From Triops longicaudatus (Eukaryota; Arthropoda; Branchiopoda; Notostraca; Triopsidae), in assembly GCA_022885665.1 (NCBI GenBank), contig JAGQDJ010000026.1:310001-374000 (forward strand): DNA of 64,000 bases, written 5' to 3'. The translations under genes were made by a program, and so were the position numbers. Under the pieces are notes generated by a model. The model was given only the letters and a program-made list of their open reading frames with translations. It had not been told where the DNA came from and searched no databases. Shown here one piece after another: positions 27,115 to 38,912 of the stretch (position 1 is the first letter of the stretch; each line of letters opens with the position of its first letter).

Positions 27115-29860
27115 AGCGGACGAGCGACCAGGGTTTTATATGCAAAACATTGTCTCTACAGAGCCCATATACACACACACAATGCATCCGCCTGCCAGAC
27201 AAACGCTGTCCGGACGACGAAGTATTTAGAAATTCAAAGCTTCTTTACCTTCCCGTCTTAATAGAATGCTCGCTCAGAACAAAAGTCGCAACAAATGAAG
27301 CAAAAAAAGACCCAACCCACCCCATCACGAAATCCATCCCTTGACTTCGTGACTGCTTTATTTCAATGCCCAAGATTTATGGCACTCATTCAGCAAGATT
27401 AATACGAAATACCCAAAAACAGTTTATCTCCTTATTGTGGTTCTTCAAATCAAGAACCTGCAGGGCATACTTCATTTGTTATCAACGCGTAACCGCTACA
27501 ACAGCTACGCATGCATACTAAACCCTTGCGTCAGCACATCTTTAATCAAAATCAGCCAATAGACTTGTATACTACTTCTCCATTAAGGCACATCTTCCAT
27601 TTACGGTCACTCGCAAATTAAAAATAAAAACACAATATCTTAAGCGCATTCACATCGAAAAGGAGTGGACCCAACATGGCAACCGCTTACTCAAGTTACA
27701 ACTCATTTCGAGGGAAGCTTCCAAGACCAGAGCCTGAACACGCATCTTGGTTCTACAAATCTCTCTACATCCAAATCACCCCAGGTGGGAACATTGCCTT
27801 TACGAAACAGCCCTCTTTAAACAGTAATTCCGGAAACGTTGACGCTGGGAGTAAATATAAAGCCCACGGGATTATATACACGTGATATGTCGCGTTTTAG
27901 CGTTGGGGGCATACATGTACTGTACCCACAACAGTCCGGACTTTTTGGAAAGAGACATCAAATTTTCCACGAATAGCTTTCTCCCCTTCTTTTCCAGCTG
28001 CTGGTCTCTACTTTGTAAAAACGCACGGCTCATTGACATGTTCATTAAACAAATTGCTCACGAACAGAACGTTCCTCCCGGGTCTTTGACATCATCATGT
28101 TTACAAAACAACGCTTCCTTCAAAACAAACAGATTCATATCGCAAGTCTTTTTCTTCGACCTAAACGACCTTTCTACGACTCCTGAGCCTTGCCATAAAA
28201 ATAAAAGATACATAAAAAAAAAAAACTTGTCAGAAAGCAAAAAAATTCCATATTTGGTTTCTTCTTGATACATTCCATAGAAGGGGTGGAGAGTGGGGAG
28301 GAAAATAGATCATAACAGCCAACGACCAAGTTCTGGGGAAATGGGTCTATTATGAGCCTTTCTTGGCTCAAAGAGCAAGAAGCGAGCGACTTTTATGAAG
28401 AGGTGCAATTTACAGAAGCACTGCAGCAGCAGCAAGCACAAAACCCCCAGCCCCGAACTTGAGTATATATATGGCAGAGAAGCTGCTCAACTTCTTAGAT
28501 ACACTGTATCTTCAAGCTGTAGAGCCCGAGAAAGTGAAAAATTGCCCAACTCCCCCCTTTTAGTCCATAGGCCTTTTGTAGTTAAGTGTTTCTCATCTTA
28601 CGCATTCGAGCTCTTGAATCCTTATCGTCTCTTCTTCTTAAGAAAACTTAAGCAACGATACAGCCACGAGTAGGTTAGAAAAAAGGGGAAAAAAAATCAA
28701 GAGAACAAAAAAGTCAAAAGCCCATATGGTTCTTCTCCATACCCGGATTGACCCTCCATATTACACCAAATAACCTTTTGCAAAGGTTCGATTGCCTCTG
28801 ATTACGGAACTTTCAAAGTTTCACGGGGGGTCTCTCTGCTTGCTTCAATCAATTTTCTTCTTCTCCGCGCAAACGAACAGTTAAAAAAAAATGAAAAATC
28901 TCAACTTCCAGCATCACGCCCTACAATCGTCCCTTCGTGTGAAACCTCTTTTAAAAACTATATTCAACCCTTAGACCCGCAGAATGGTCCCTACAGTCTT
29001 GCTCTTGTCTTGGTCTTTTATGCTAATGAGCCCGATTTGTGAGTAAAGATCATTCATGCAAAACAAGCCAAAAGTTCCGTCCTTAAACCCTATACACATT
29101 CATTTGCATCTTCCTCCCAAAACTCTCGTGGGGCTCTCTGAATCACAAAGAAATACCCCCGACACACGCAAACAACACTCTCGGAAAGTTTCCTGAAGTT
29201 TCTAATCGCACATGGTTTTCTCGTTATGCAAATCGACTTAATTCATTCCAAAATTCTCCCCCGTCCACCAAAAATAAACTTTTTCAAGTATGCTCAAATA
29301 CCACGAACCTTCAACTTACGATACAACTCGGGTCCCCAGCCTCTATCGTAAACCGAAGCCCTACACGTTAGGCCCATTCTCACACTAGCCCAAGTTCTTT
29401 TTCCTAAGTCTGAGAAAATGACTTTTTTATTCGCTTTCAAACATTTCGCTCAAAAATAATATAATTTTTAAGTTACATTATGATTACGATATATTCCTTT
29501 AAAATAATACAAAATAAAAATGGCTGAATTGAAGAAAACTTTTACTACGTATATAATAATGTAAAAGATAAGATAGATATGACATTTTTAATAAGTAGTT
29601 TTTAAAAATTATTCATAAGTCACTTTTTACTTAATTTCTGGTGTTTTTTTTTTTCAATAGGCCGTCATTAAATCATGCCTACCATTACTGGTAGCTCCTC
29701 GATTGCATACTTTTCGAATTAAGGTATATAATTTTTTTTTTACTGAGATTCCTAAAAACGATCTACAGTAATAACGTAGTGTCTTAACGCTTTTTCTTAA
29801 ACAACGCACAACCTTGTCATAATTACGACGCAAATAGTAACGTCAAACACCAAGAGATCC

Positions 29861-29863
<3 letters not shown>

Positions 29864-29893
<30 letters not shown>
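29864..29893. repeat. Poly(A) run
   Basis: Thirty consecutive A; simple repeat. Confidence 0.9.
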
Positions 29894-29895
<2 letters not shown>

Positions 29896-30098
29896 TAAGT
29901 CAACTAGTCTTCTAAGGCAAGTTCGGTGTTCGGTTCACAACTGATCGTACGTCGAGTAGCTCGCAAATAGAAGCTCCGTTATATATTCAAATAGTCCACG
30001 CACAAAATTTCCATATTTCCCACCTCTTCAAAACGACTTGCACCACCACTTTAGGGAATCCTTTCATTTTTCTTCCTTTCGAATAAAGACAACGCTAT

Positions 30099-30124
30099 AA
30101 AAAAAAAAAAAAAAAAAAAAAAAA
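30099..30124. repeat. Poly(A) run
   Basis: Twenty-six consecutive A, about 16 bases after an AATAAA (GAATAAAGAC). That arrangement could be the 3' end of a retroposed transcript, but I see no recognisable source sequence upstream. Confidence 0.8.
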
Positions 30125-30865
30125 GACAAAACGCTGCATGTCCAAGTATGGAATCCTCACCATGGAGGTCGCAAAAGGAAGTCATATTCATACATTAAGG
30201 TGTGAAATTCATATTTTTTTCTTCTTCCTTCTCCATCTTTTTTCCCCTCCCGCTTTATTCTTTTTCAAATCGCAGATAATTGAGACGTTATTTCTTAAAG
30301 GGCGGGAAAGAGTATAAGACCATATGACGGCCATCCATATAAAAACCAAGTGGAGTGGAGCCCTTGAGGTTTTCCTGTCCCTCCTCCCTGCCAGGTAGAT
30401 GAGTCTAGATTTAGGAGTTCTGCTCTCTCAATGATAGGTTTTCCCTCAGCAAGTTTGAGACAGCCTCACCAATGCTGGGATTTCAAGAGAAGAAAAGGGA
30501 TCGCACAAATTCTCAAATACATTCGACCCCCTTTTGTCCGTACAGGCAAAGCAAACTTTTTCCGAAACCGCGCACAGGGTTTTGCCAGCGCTGTATAATT
30601 GAACGAGGACAGACTCCGGAGGGGAGCAACATAATCACGCACACACATAACGATGAATGCGCGGCCGTTCTTTTCCCCTCGACCAAAACAGTATTGGAGG
30701 CCCCGTTCCTGGATTCAGGTTCATTGTTGTGACACCTCAGGCCTGCGCATCCTTGATAGACCTGCCAAAGTCGTACTTTTCGAAAACCCCTTTGCAATCC
30801 AGTGTTGGGTCATTTTTCATCTTCCCCGAGCCCAATTTCGGTTTCCTTTATAGCCTTTTTGGCTT

Positions 30866-30877
30866 GGGGGGGGGGGG
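30866..30877. repeat. G12 homopolymer
   Basis: Twelve consecutive G; simple repeat. Confidence 0.9.
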
Positions 30878-31328
30878 CAAAACTCGAAAATGGTTCGAAA
30901 CTTGAAAACGAAGTTATCCCAGCGACTCTGCCAACTCAACTTCATCAACGACGTCTTCTCCCAAGTACTTACAGTCGGACATCGCTTTGGCCATTGTAAA
31001 GACCTCCAAAACTCGGAAACCTCAACTTATAAACTTGTAATGGTCCTGACGGGCAACTTTCCTGACCAAAAATGTCTGAGACATGAAAACTAAAAACCTT
31101 GTCACATTTCTTGTCCATTTCCTAACCAACCCGACAACGCCCAGCGGACGTTCAATAGACCACAGGAATATCTTTCTACAACGAACCTCCAAGGAGGCTT
31201 AAAAACCATACGTTACGAAATTCACTATATTCAAAATTATCATATATCTAAAGATAAGCGTATATACTCCCCAGACATCAATTTTCTATTATATTAAGCT
31301 GCGGATTCACTTGCGGTTCTATTAATTA

Positions 31329-31505
31329 CACAGGAATCACTCTATAATGAATCCAGGTTATAATGAATTGTCAGCCATTCCGGAGCTGTCGAAGGTTTCT
31401 GGGTTCTATAAATGGACAGGAAAGCGTCTGATATCACGAACTTCAGATCTGACATGCGGAATACTTTACTAACCAGAGAACGTTCCTCACAGCGAGATTT
31501 GACTG
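31329..31505. mobile_element. pogo/Tigger-like MITE with TA flanks
   Basis: Left end CACAGGAATCACTCTATAAT and right end CACAGCGAGATTTGACTG form an imperfect inverted repeat. The element is flanked by TA at 31327-31328 and 31506-31507, the expected Tc1/mariner-superfamily target duplication. 177 bp, non-coding. First of a cluster of copies. Confidence 0.75.
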
Positions 31506-31615
31506 TAAAAGAATTTAATGTTCAGAAGTTTTAGACATATATATCTATTCACGTGTATCACGTCCGCTACAGGCGAACAAAGATATGGTTTAACTCCTTA
31601 TAAGAAGCCCTTTTA

Positions 31616-31927
31616 CACTAAATTTTCATTATAGCGAACGCTTCTATAACGAACTTTTGGTTATGATGGACGGTTTTTATGTTCTCGCGGTAAGTTTTGT
31701 GTAACGATGCGTTAGATATAACGAACTCCGGACTCAACGGAAAGTTTTTTGTTAAAATCTATAACGTACGCTCAAAGGGCGGAAAATGCATCCGTTCTAA
31801 CCAATTATACGTAATAGTATTGTATTGGATTAAATATTTTATTTATTATTGGATTAAATACAGTATTGGATTAAATACTTTTCAGTTAGTCGTTATAACT
31901 GGTGTACATTATAGAAGGATTTTACTG
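31616..31927. mobile_element. pogo/Tigger-like MITE with internal expansion
   Basis: TA-flanked. The left end is CACTAAATTTTCATTATAGC and the right end is TTATAGAAGGATTTTACTG followed by TA. It is 312 bp, longer than its relatives because an internal ATTGGATTAAATA repeat (31822-31879) has expanded. Further terminus-like blocks (TATAACGAACTT, GATATAACGAACTCC) lie inside it. Confidence 0.65.
31822..31879. repeat. Tandem ATTGGATTAAATA repeat
   Basis: Three imperfect copies of a 13-nt unit, at about 31825, 31849 and 31865, with variable spacers. It lies inside the MITE at 31616-31927. Confidence 0.75.
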
Positions 31928-31987
31928 TATTTGCCCCCAGTAGGTTCCTTACAAAGGACATTCTACTGTATACCGCACTTTAGGCTA

Positions 31988-32113
31988 CAGTAGACGAATA
32001 TTAGCGTCCTGAGGTATAAAAATGCACAAAATAAGCCTCTGATATAACGAACTTCCGACATGGAAGTCTATTTTACTGGTCCCAAATGGGTTCGTTATAA
32101 CGAGGTTCTATAC
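31988..32113. mobile_element. pogo/Tigger-like MITE, short copy
   Basis: Begins after TA with CAGTAGACGAATATTAGC and carries GATATAACGAACTTCCGAC internally. It ends near GGTTCGTTATAACGAGGTTC. About 126 bp. A lone right terminus, TTCATTATAGCGAGATTTTA, follows at about 32219-32238. Confidence 0.6.
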
Positions 32114-32218
32114 GCGACTGTCAGTTTATCAGCGGACACATTAAAATCTATACTGCCTCTGTGCGTTGACGTAAGCATTTTGCCCGAATCTGTGGGGCTA
32201 TTCGATATTAGCTTGTAG

Positions 32219-32240
32219 TTCATTATAGCGAGATTTTAGT
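32219..32240. mobile_element. Solo pogo-like right terminus
   Basis: TTCATTATAGCGAGATTTTA matches the shared right terminus but no matching left end was found nearby. It sits about 110 bp beyond the donor of the distal semaphorin first exon. Confidence 0.5.
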
Positions 32241-32347
32241 GTGACACGCAGCCTGGTTTCTGTCCTGACTTCTACGTCTCTCTCACTCATTTGTGGACTT
32301 GGTCGTAGTGTGGTGTGGGTAAATAATTCAAATCCAAATCAACTTAC

Positions 32348-32429
32348 CGGCGACAGGCTCCATCGTCCATCCTAATCCAGCGCAAGTTGCCCACACCGCC
32401 CAAAAGACCCAGGCGAGCACCATTTTCAT
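32348..32429 (-). CDS. Signal-peptide first exon, candidate distal semaphorin first exon
   Basis: Reads ATG, then 27 codons plus one base, then a consensus donor GCCG|GTAAGT. The peptide MKMVLAWVFWAVWATCAG continues LGWTMEPVA: a short basic start, a strongly hydrophobic Trp/Ala/Val-rich core and a plausible cleavage site after CAG or GLG. So it encodes little more than a secretion signal, typical of first exons of large extracellular proteins. It ends in phase 1 and joins in frame to the sema exon 31 kb downstream on the minus strand (PVA-E-HIRSLTCG), giving the expected short spacing between the signal peptide and the first sema Cys. This is my preferred canonical start. It could belong to another secreted protein. 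Confidence 0.55.
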
Positions 32430-33700
32430 CTAGGTTCTTGGGATTCCACACTCGGTGATTTTCTCAACCCAGGAAGGTTGGCTCTCTTGAATTCAGAACG
32501 CACACTGCCAACCACAATTGGACGTGGGGGTTTTTGCTTCAACAGTCCTCGAGCGCCAAAATGACTCCTGCCCGAGTCATTACGAGTATACCCAATTCGC
32601 CACCCAAGAGATTGCCACCGCACACACACTGCAATTATGACAAGGAAAATAACCACAAAGAGTTACTTACGGCTCACATAAAAAACTTGGCATCGGCACT
32701 TCCGTTCCGCCAGCATTTCATAAACGAACTGAAGGCTTGGAGTACTTCATTTACTCACAGCCACCTTGAAAGAAGTGCAACTGAAGCGCTCACCCTTCAA
32801 AACCCTCACCGAAATGGACTCCCGCTACAGCAAGTCTTCAATGCCACATTTATCTTCTCTATTAAGGTTCCCTAAAAGATGTTTAGCTAAGGTGGGGCTC
32901 ACGTTTCTCTCACAAGAAACGCAGAAGCTTTGATACAAAGTCTAGAGCAAATACTTTTTCATAGTACAGCATGTGGCCAACGGCGCAGCAGCCGGCTAAG
33001 GTGCAAAAGGGTCTCTTTTAAGAAAAAAATATATATATAAAACAAGATTTTCGAGCTACACATGCTCCGAAAACCGGTCAGGTAAAAGACCAAAGGGGGG
33101 AGAAAATGTATAGAAGGGTCCAGGTAGTAAACAAAAGGTTGGCCCTAGACTCTTCATTTCGGTTTCTTTCCTTGCTGCTCAAATGTAAAGCGAAGCGAGA
33201 AACCCATTTCAGATTTCTTATCGCACTCCATCCATCCTCTCATTAACTCAAAAACCCCCTCCGCCACCAACCCCGACTCCTCACCCATCTCAAATTGTCG
33301 GTGCTCAGGAGAAAACAAGGGCGAACTCATTACTCCGCCCTGCCATAACCATATAACACATACTAACATCTCAGTTCAAAAGCGGGCGGAATCCAATACT
33401 TTAAAAAAATAAAAATGGAAGACAAGGCCGGATGCTAATGAAGACATTGTTATAAAGACGGCCATTAGAGACAGTGGCACCTCATTTCTCCCTTTCTTAA
33501 AACGAAAAGGAAATATTAAAAATAAAACTTCCCGTTCAAGTTTCTTAGACCTACGGCCTTTTCCCCCAAATAAGGTAAAAATTCACGGGAGGTATGACTC
33601 CATAAAAAAAAACGCAGGGCTCCAAAAGGAATTCAGACATAATATTCCAGCTGTTGCCCAGTAGCCGTTGTCCATGTTCAAGATGGGAGATTTTAGGGCT

Positions 33701-33889
33701 TTAAAAGCTTTTGTCATTCGACACTAGTTCTGCTTCAAAGTTTTCCATTTCTAAGCCAGTTTCAGAAGGTGGTAGTGATGGTGGGTTAGTAAAATTCTCC
33801 TCCCCCGCCACTTTTCGCCTTCGAATACTTGACATTGCTGAACGCCCGCTGCGATGAGATGAACAAACGTTTTGGGTCATGAATGTCAT
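33701..33889 (-). CDS. Small ORF, 62 aa, possible exon
   Basis: ATG-initiated ORF. Its second half has the composition of real protein (RRRKVAGEENFTNPPSLPP, then an acidic tail ending VSNDKSF). A TTCAG just before an internal ATG could be a splice acceptor, though its pyrimidine tract is poor. No poly(A) signal is obvious close by. I do not recognise it. It lies 1.3 kb upstream of the distal semaphorin exon on the same strand, so it could be an upstream ORF, an exon of another gene, or chance. Confidence 0.25.
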   Translation of the reverse strand: MTFMTQNVCSSHRSGRSAMSSIRRRKVAGEENFTNPPSLPPSETGLEMENFEAELVSNDKSF

Positions 33890-35477
33890 GAATCAGGATC
33901 ACAGACGCCCTGTCGCTATTGTTGGACACTCAGGGGCCTGAAAACTTGGAAGCTTCTGCAGAAAACTAACCCCTGATACGGGGGTTGGCTTTCTGGAGGT
34001 TTTCAGGTCGTCAGGTATAAGTACTGGGTAAAATGTATTGGCAAAAACGTTCACGTCTGACAGCGTTTCTAACACTCCGAAAAACGAAGGCTTTTTCCTC
34101 GATACGAATAAATATTTATTCTGAATTTCTCGAGTTACTGGGGGAGCCTCCGAGTCGATCAGTTGAGTCTTAAAAGGGCGCTTTTTGACTTGTCAGTCTA
34201 ATCCACAAGCGAGTACTACTTCCGACATGGCAATACCTGTCCGAACACGGACAGAGCGAAGAGAGGGCTTTGGAGAGGCGAACAGAGGGGGAAAAGGAGG
34301 CAAGTTATGGAACAAAAACGAACATCTCTATGTGCGTGTGTGATGTCGATGTTGGCCCGCAGGATCAAGGATTTTGGATCGATAAGCAAGACATCATGTC
34401 ACTCGCATCAAGCTCGACACGATCTGGTCTCTTGCCACCCCCCGTCGATGCTATAAAAATCACCCCTCCGAATAGCTTTCCCGCCCTGGCGCGTCCGATT
34501 TTCCCACCCCCGTTTCTAAGACGCGGGGGTGACAATTTAGCTTGTGTACTTACACGAGGCCAAAGCCGTAGGTTTCAACTTGGCAAACATTCACGAAGCG
34601 CCCAATGCATCTGGTTTACATCCTCGAGGAAAACAAAAGATAAAGACACTGGGAAAAGGCGTGAAAAGGTATTGTTGGACCGCCTCGCTTGTTATTTTGT
34701 GTCGGAACTGGCAAGTCCGGAGCATCCATCTTCATTGAGCAGCGTGAGGGCAGAAAGCAGAGACACGGAAATACACAGAGCTGGCGCTCTCTAACCCTAC
34801 AAAGATGCACCTTCCTCCTTCTCCCCACTTTGGGTTTTAGACACCCTTTTTCTCTCAATCTGGACGCATGCATCAAGTGCGACGCGGAAAAAGATGGAAT
34901 AGAGCAAAGTATATACACACAACCCCTGCGGACTCGTGTGTCTACGGGATTAAGGTCGAGTGATTGGTACAGAAAGCAAACCTGACAAGGGCTAAATTAA
35001 AATTCCCCTCCCCCTTTTTGCCCAACTCAAGTAATGCGAGAGCCTAAACGAATTTCGGTAAATGCACACACCAACTATATAGAGAAGAACCGTCCCCTCT
35101 CATTCAAAATTCTGCATATTAAAGACCCGGATCACTTCGGGCTTTGTAAGGTACAGCTCCAATTATCATCTCCCAGTTATGGAAACTTGTGATTATGACA
35201 ATCACAGAGGCAGGTGACTCATCTCAAATTCCACGCCTATGAAAACGTTTCCAAACTTGACAACATGATTCCCCGATGGAAAAAGACGAATTTAAATTGA
35301 TAATTAAATCTACCAATGTCAAAAGCTTCAGTATTAGAATCAACAGCTCATTATCATTGTGTGCCCTGCAGAACCTCCTAGTAAAAAATAAAATAAAACA
35401 CCATCCAGAATTTCGTCTCGTTATATCAACAATCCTTAGAATGAATTGGTTGATAGGGGGAGACTATATACGGATTA

Positions 35478-35817
35478 CAATAGAACTCCGATTTTGTCAA
35501 CGCCGATTATGGAAAATTCCGATTACGTCAACCACCACGACACAGCATTTTTTTCTCTTCATTGTGTTTTACGTTGCTTTCGTTCAGGGGTTCAACCATT
35601 ATTCACGGGTATTAGCCTACATGGTCTTCTCATGACAGTCTGAAGAAATATTTCATAGCTATTTTGGGTGGCAGAAATACAATTCGTCTTTTACTACCTA
35701 TTAACACTCAGCTAGGTAATTTTCTTGCGTATTCCCCACTAAATTGGCATCCATTTATTCAACTACCCGACTTGCAATACATTTCGACTGGGTTAAGAAA
35801 ATCGGAGTACCATTCAG
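35478..35817. mobile_element. MITE of a second pogo-like family
   Basis: After TA, the left end is CAATAGAACTCCGATTTTGT (then CAACGCC). The right end, GGGTTAAGAAAATCGGAGTA, is its imperfect inverted repeat. The terminal motif CTCCGATT differs from the CTCGTTATAACGA type elsewhere in the window. About 340 bp, no transposase ORF. Confidence 0.6.
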
Positions 35818-38800
35818 TTAAAATTCGCTCGAAACAGACGCGTTGAAAATGTTATACTCAAACCATTCTCACGAGGTGCTTTACTTTTTCTCGCTGCCAA
35901 TCTTAAAGAACAATTTTAAGCAGCTTCACTTCTCTTACTTGGGATAGCCGTTTAACAGGAACAAAATGCTACCACCTTCACTTATTCTATTACACGGAAT
36001 CTGCTGTAACCCTACGCTCACACTAGAATGTTTACCTTGGGTAATGTTCCTCCTCGAATCCCCTTATCCAACCCTTGTTGTTACGCGCATTTACATGCGA
36101 GTCTCGATGTGGGGTAAATGTTGGCTAGTTCGCATTTCTGAAGAGTACACGTACTTAGTACTGCAGTACTGCTACAAAAAGAGCTCTTCACAAGGGCACC
36201 GATCGTACACCTTGAAACAAGTTTTTCTTGAAACACCAGGGGGTAAAGGCTTTCACACTGTACTTCACCCCGGCAAGGTGTAAAGCCATGAAAAGTTATT
36301 TCAGGCAGTACAAGAATAAAGTTACCTGAGCTAACTGCATTTACACCTGATGCATTGAACGTTCGCATAATTCTGAACAAATCTTAGTCTTTTTACCCTT
36401 TGTTAAATTACAACAGAAAGCGACTTATCCAGCATTAATGACACCGAACCTATGTAGCCTGGGCAGATCAATAGCCAGTTAATCGAAGAATGGGAAAAAT
36501 GTGTTGTAGTGCGGAGAAATAAATGAAAAATGATAAAATAGCATTTCGCTAAAAAAGTATTTTTTTAGAATTAGAAGTTTAATAAAAAATATTTTTGTAG
36601 AATTAGAATTTTTCTAAAAAGTATTTTTGAAAAAAAAATAGAATTTCGCTTAGTGGATACGAAGGTTTGTACAGCTCTACAATTCTGCAATATGAACGCA
36701 GCGCACTTCAAATTTTAATTCACCCGTTGAAACTCCACCCAGAAACAGAACAAATAAAGCAATTGAATAAGAAGGAAACGAATACAAAGATAAGGTAAGA
36801 ATAAAGGAAAGCGTAAGAACCAATCATATTTCAAAGAGCGCAAAAACTAGAGCCATTTATCAAACAATGAAAAACGAAACCATTCCTGTTCCTATCAATA
36901 CGACTGGAAAGGTTAGCACACCTCTGCCAACGTATTCAAGAGAAATTTGTATTTATACGGGCATATATTGTGTCTCTTGTCAAATTTACGTCGTCTCCAC
37001 GATTATTCTACATCGTCCCCCATTTTACCCTACAATTGCTGAGCTAAGGGTCTGTTAAGGCTTTCTTCCCCTCGTCGCGATCCTGAAGAGGGAAAAGGAC
37101 GAAAAAATTGAGAAATGCGGAAAGAACCTTGTCTTTTCTTCAGAGGCGTGAGCACGATGTATGCTATTGTCGGGAAAGCCGAGTTCGCTTGCTTTCGGGT
37201 GCCACGGCACAAGACGAGGGGGGGAACAAAAAAAAAAAGACCAAGAAAACGGGCATAGAGCGCACAACATCCAACATACGGCACGAGCCTGAGAGTAGCT
37301 AATCAATAATAGTAAGCTTTGACTTCTATCCAGTTCTTTTTTGCTCCCCTAGTCGAGTCCTTGGAGGGGGCATATGGCCTCTCTTGCTTACGATTGCTTA
37401 TATATCTATGTCTTCTTAACTGTACAGGGCTTTACAGACCAATATTACTCGCCAGCTTCCGCGGGGACACGATCGGGATGCGGTTTCTTGCTCTTTTTAG
37501 AACATGATTGAGTGGGAGTAAGTTACAAATCGTGAACCTGAACTGTGCCAGAGTAGCCTAAAATCAGCTAGTTTTGAGTTCTGGTCCATTATCGGTGAAG
37601 CTAATAAGTTACGGGGCTTGTTACTGTGACGGCAGATTACAAACGCCCGAGATGAATGAGATACATTAAGAAAGTTTGGAGCGAGGTTCCTAAATGAAGC
37701 TTGATTGCTCTGCGATGTAAAGACGCGCTTACTGGCTCGCTTTAGATCGTAGATAACCGTTATTAATAAGGCGACACGCCTCGTTTAGGCTACAAACGGC
37801 CAAGTTGTTCACCAAGCCACAGGAAAAAAGGCCGAAATGAAAAGCTGAAAAAGGAGAAAAATAACCAGAACGGGTTAGTAAGATGAAAGCTAAGGCAGGA
37901 CAAGGTACATAAGGGGTCCCCATGTTTTTATTTACGGAGCTAAGTGAAACACGAGAGCTCCAAGTTGACTCGACACGTCTCTTTGTCACATACGGTTTCA
38001 TTTCGGAGGCTGTGTACAGGTTTTCAACAGTGAAAGAGAAGAAAAATAAAAAATTTCCAGATGGTGAGTCTGTTACCGGGTACAAGGACCATAATAGGTT
38101 GGGATAATATATATTTCTCGCCATTTTCTTTGCCAAAGTAGGCAAAAAAGTTTTTTCTTTTCCTTTCATTGTGGATCGAGACATGATGAGTGTCTCCGTG
38201 TCTCATCCAATTCCGGTGCTCACTAATACACCGTTCACCTTTTCGGGGTCTATGCCGAAAACTGTGCCCCGTTTTTCCCCAACCATGAATGGGAACCATA
38301 AACTTCATCCAGGAGAAAAGTAGCGCTATAAAACAGTTATCTAAGCCTAAATAAATGTTCCCTGTCACAACGGCTTGGGCTAGTCCATTACTTGAGCTCA
38401 ACAACCCAATTTGAGCATACTAAAACACTGCGTTTGGCTGCTGCTTTTAAACCGACGCAAAATTGAAAGACATTAAGCCTGAGAGAAAACTTGCACGAGC
38501 GCTCGTGGAGTCCTTGGATGCGAGCCAAACCAGCCCCGAAGAGCCACATTTGAAAAAAATACCGGAAAAAATACCTCTTGATGACACCACTAACGTTTTC
38601 GCAGGAACCGCAACCGGCACTGTGTACTAATCCAAAAAAGGCAAGAACAGTAGCTTGCAGTGCAAGGGAATGACCGAAAAAATTAAGAACACTGGACGGA
38701 GAGTTTAACACACTAACCAAACGACGCCATGATACCACTCTTTGTCAACATAGGTGCGTATTGTTGCTAAAGTGTCCTCATGATGGCACCATATAACAGA

Positions 38801-38912
38801 GGTGTAGAAAAAAAAGCAGGAATTTATAGGCCGATTGGGTAGCAAACGCCATCTCGTAAGCTGTTACAGATACTGAGGAGACTTACCAAGTTGTAAACAC
38901 ATGTGATCTGAA

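Larger units (their letters stand above)
19010..31328. other. Non-coding stretch, inferred first intron of the semaphorin gene
   Basis: About 12 kb with no supported gene. It holds one pogo-like MITE (20015-20181), poly(A) runs (21564-21610 containing an N, 29864-29893, 30099-30124), G runs (27101-27114, 30866-30877), an AATTTAA-type simple repeat (24789-24843) and a solitary terminus-like CGAAATCTCGTTATATCC at about 24737. ORFs here have no domains and many begin only at non-ATG codons. Confidence 0.5.
32430..38912. other. Mostly non-coding, semaphorin upstream and MRPL45 upstream region
   Basis: About 6.5 kb containing a small ORF (33701-33889), a second-family MITE (35478-35817), and otherwise sequence without recognisable exons. 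ORFs such as plus 34270-34794 and minus 38388-38738 open only with TTG or GTG and have no splice support as first exons. The right end is presumably the MRPL45 promoter; it includes CGAGATGGCGTT (minus), resembling a YY1 site, at about 38848-38859. Confidence 0.5.

Noticed and set aside
28775..28800. tRNA T-arm-like GGTTCGATT
   Set aside because: Flanking bases do not form the 5-bp T stem and no A box lies at the right distance upstream.
30361..30490. Phrase GAGACAGCC...AATGCTGGG similar to the start of the LINE at about 58110
   Set aside because: The resemblance covers only about 30 nt with gaps and no coding continuation, which is too weak to call a second LINE copy.
34270..34794. Plus ORF of 174 codons
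   Set aside because: It opens at TTG rather than ATG, shows no domain or splice evidence, and other frames are open across it too.
38388..38738. Minus ORF of 116 codons with signal-peptide-like segment, divergent from MRPL45
   Set aside because: The frame opens at GTG, not ATG. The only nearby ATG (in ATCATGGCG) is in another frame and stops after a few codons. The candidate donor is weak.
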